Source: CAYJXA01 sp964404595 (GTDB lineage Archaea > Nanobdellota > Nanobdellia > Woesearchaeales > GW2011-AR9). From it: a DNA stretch of 5,340 nucleotides. The notes below the pieces were generated by a model. The model searched no databases, was not told where the DNA came from, and was given only the letters and a program-made list of their open reading frames with translations. Both the position numbers and the translations under genes were made by a program. Shown here piece after piece: positions 5,046 to 5,340 of the stretch. The DNA lies in NCBI GenBank assembly GCA_964404595.1, contig CAYOKQ010000075.1:1-5340 (forward strand), written 5' to 3'. Position 1 is the first letter of the stretch. Each line of letters begins with the position of its first letter.

Positions 5046-5139
5046 TGGACCGGCCGAGACCTTCGAGATAATAAATATCCAATCGAACTCGGAGTCTCAT
5101 CCATGCCAAGGATGTGTCATACCATTAGACCACCGGCCC
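5046..5139 (-). tRNA. tRNA-Ala (anticodon GGC) with a T-loop intron
   Basis: The 94-nt gene gives a 72-nt tRNA after removal of one 22-nt intron. The acceptor stem GGGCCGG (5139-5133) pairs with CCGGTCC (5053-5047), and discriminator A is at 5046. The third pair is G3-U70, the identity element of alanine tRNAs, agreeing with the anticodon GGC (5107-5105). D-arm is GTC/GAC with loop containing GG. Anticodon stem CATCC/GGATG encloses TTGGCAT. Variable loop is AGACT. T-stem CCGAG/CTCGG is perfect. As in the tRNA-Pro gene, the anticodon arm is uninterrupted and CCA is not encoded. The tRNA decodes GCC and, by wobble, GCU. Confidence 0.94.
5060..5081 (-). other. T-loop intron of tRNA-Ala (position 59/60), 22 nt
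   Basis: The BHB is fully canonical. The outer helix is the T-stem CCGAG/CTCGG. The central helix is TTCG/CGAA with four perfect pairs. Both bulges are three bases (ATT and GGT). The inner helix is GGATA/TATCT (one G-U) closed by loop TTTAT. Cutting after the second bulge base leaves T-loop TTCGATT. At 22 nt it is close to the smallest intron able to form the motif. Confidence 0.92.
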
Positions 5140-5165
5140 ATTAAAAATGGGAAATAGGTGTTTTC

Positions 5166-5173
5166 TTTAAAAA
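5166..5173 (-). promoter_or_regulatory. TATA-like box of tRNA-Ala
   Basis: TTTTTAAA on the minus strand begins 34 nt upstream of the mature tRNA 5' end (5139), the same distance as the TATA box of tRNA-Pro. Confidence 0.5.
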
Positions 5174-5190
5174 GCTTTATTCAGATTTTA

Positions 5191-5337
5191 TCAATCCTTC
5201 TTTCCCCTCTCTTTCTTAAAGAACCCTTTTTCCCATAATAATTCCAAATAATCTTTTTTTTTTTTTTCAAAAATCCCTAATTTTTCCAAAAAAGAGAATA
5301 TTTTTTTCTTGTAGTAAAAATAAACTGGTCCAGACAT
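5191..5337 (-). CDS. Short lysine-rich ORF (48 aa) or C-terminal end of a gene beyond the window
   Basis: From the ATG at 5337 to the TGA at 5191 the frame reads MSGPVYFYYKKKIFSFLEKL, then GIFEKKKKDYLELLWEKGFF and a basic tail KKERGKKD. It has a plausible amphipathic pattern with aromatic residues and alternating charged residues, unlike a random translation of AT-rich DNA. The frame is also open to the right edge, so it may be the tail of a longer protein. A run of 14 A residues on the coding strand (complement of 5254-5267) encodes the KKKK; such a run is prone to slippage or sequencing error, so the downstream frame is tentative. No function recognised. Apart from this frame and the tRNA-Ala promoter I see nothing else in 5140-5340. 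Confidence 0.4.
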   Translation of the reverse strand: MSGPVYFYYKKKIFSFLEKLGIFEKKKKDYLELLWEKGFFKKERGKKD

Positions 5338-5340
5338 TCT

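Noticed and set aside
5327..5340. GGTCCAGAC at the right edge as the D-arm of a third tRNA
   Set aside because: The bases before it do not form an acceptor 5' strand like those of the other tRNAs, and the opposite strand reads as a plausible protein frame. The window ends too soon to test more.
1..5340. CRISPR array, insertion sequence or attachment site
   Set aside because: I found no spaced direct repeats, transposase-like protein or duplicated tRNA end in the window.

Overview
The window reads as AT-rich archaeal DNA. Both tRNA genes carry short introns that fold as bulge-helix-bulge (BHB) motifs, the substrate of the archaeal tRNA splicing endonuclease. Neither tRNA encodes its CCA tail. 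The four complete genes or operons begin with a TATA-like box about 29-33 nt before an ATG and have no Shine-Dalgarno sequence, which fits leaderless archaeal transcripts. The most informative features are tRNA introns in the D-loop and T-loop instead of the usual site next to the anticodon. Such placement is known mainly from Thermoproteales and some reduced or deep-branching archaea. The AT-rich sequence and lineage-restricted proteins lean towards a DPANN-type genome, but that is inference.

Layout. (1) Positions 2-514, plus strand: 3' end of a DUF475/TerC-like membrane protein, cut by the window start. (2) 541-700, plus: tRNA-Pro(GGG) interrupted by a 39-nt D-loop intron and a 48-nt T-loop intron. 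(3) 719-2185, minus: a 488-residue protein I do not recognise, with a possible C-terminal winged helix. (4) 2186-2340: a divergent promoter region with two TATA boxes and two identical 12-bp palindromes. (5) 2341-3994, plus: a two-gene operon of a HAD-family hydrolase and a PHP-family phosphoesterase with a twin-arginine signal. (6) 4011-4051: an inverted repeat between convergent genes. (7) 4041-4541, minus: a DUF457/YdjM-like membrane protein. (8) 4588-5001, minus: an unrecognised 137-residue protein. (9) 5046-5139, minus: tRNA-Ala(GGC) with a 22-nt T-loop intron. (10) 5191-5337, minus: a short lysine-rich reading frame that may be the tail of a gene outside the window.

How the parts relate. 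The HAD and PHP genes are separated by 4 nt and probably act on phosphorylated substrates, the first in the cytoplasm and the second at or outside the membrane. The divergent 488-residue gene shares their control region. The T-loop introns of both tRNAs sit at the same place (59/60). In both, the conserved TTCG of the T-loop is one strand of the splicing motif, so such an intron could fit almost any tRNA while bringing only a few complementary bases.
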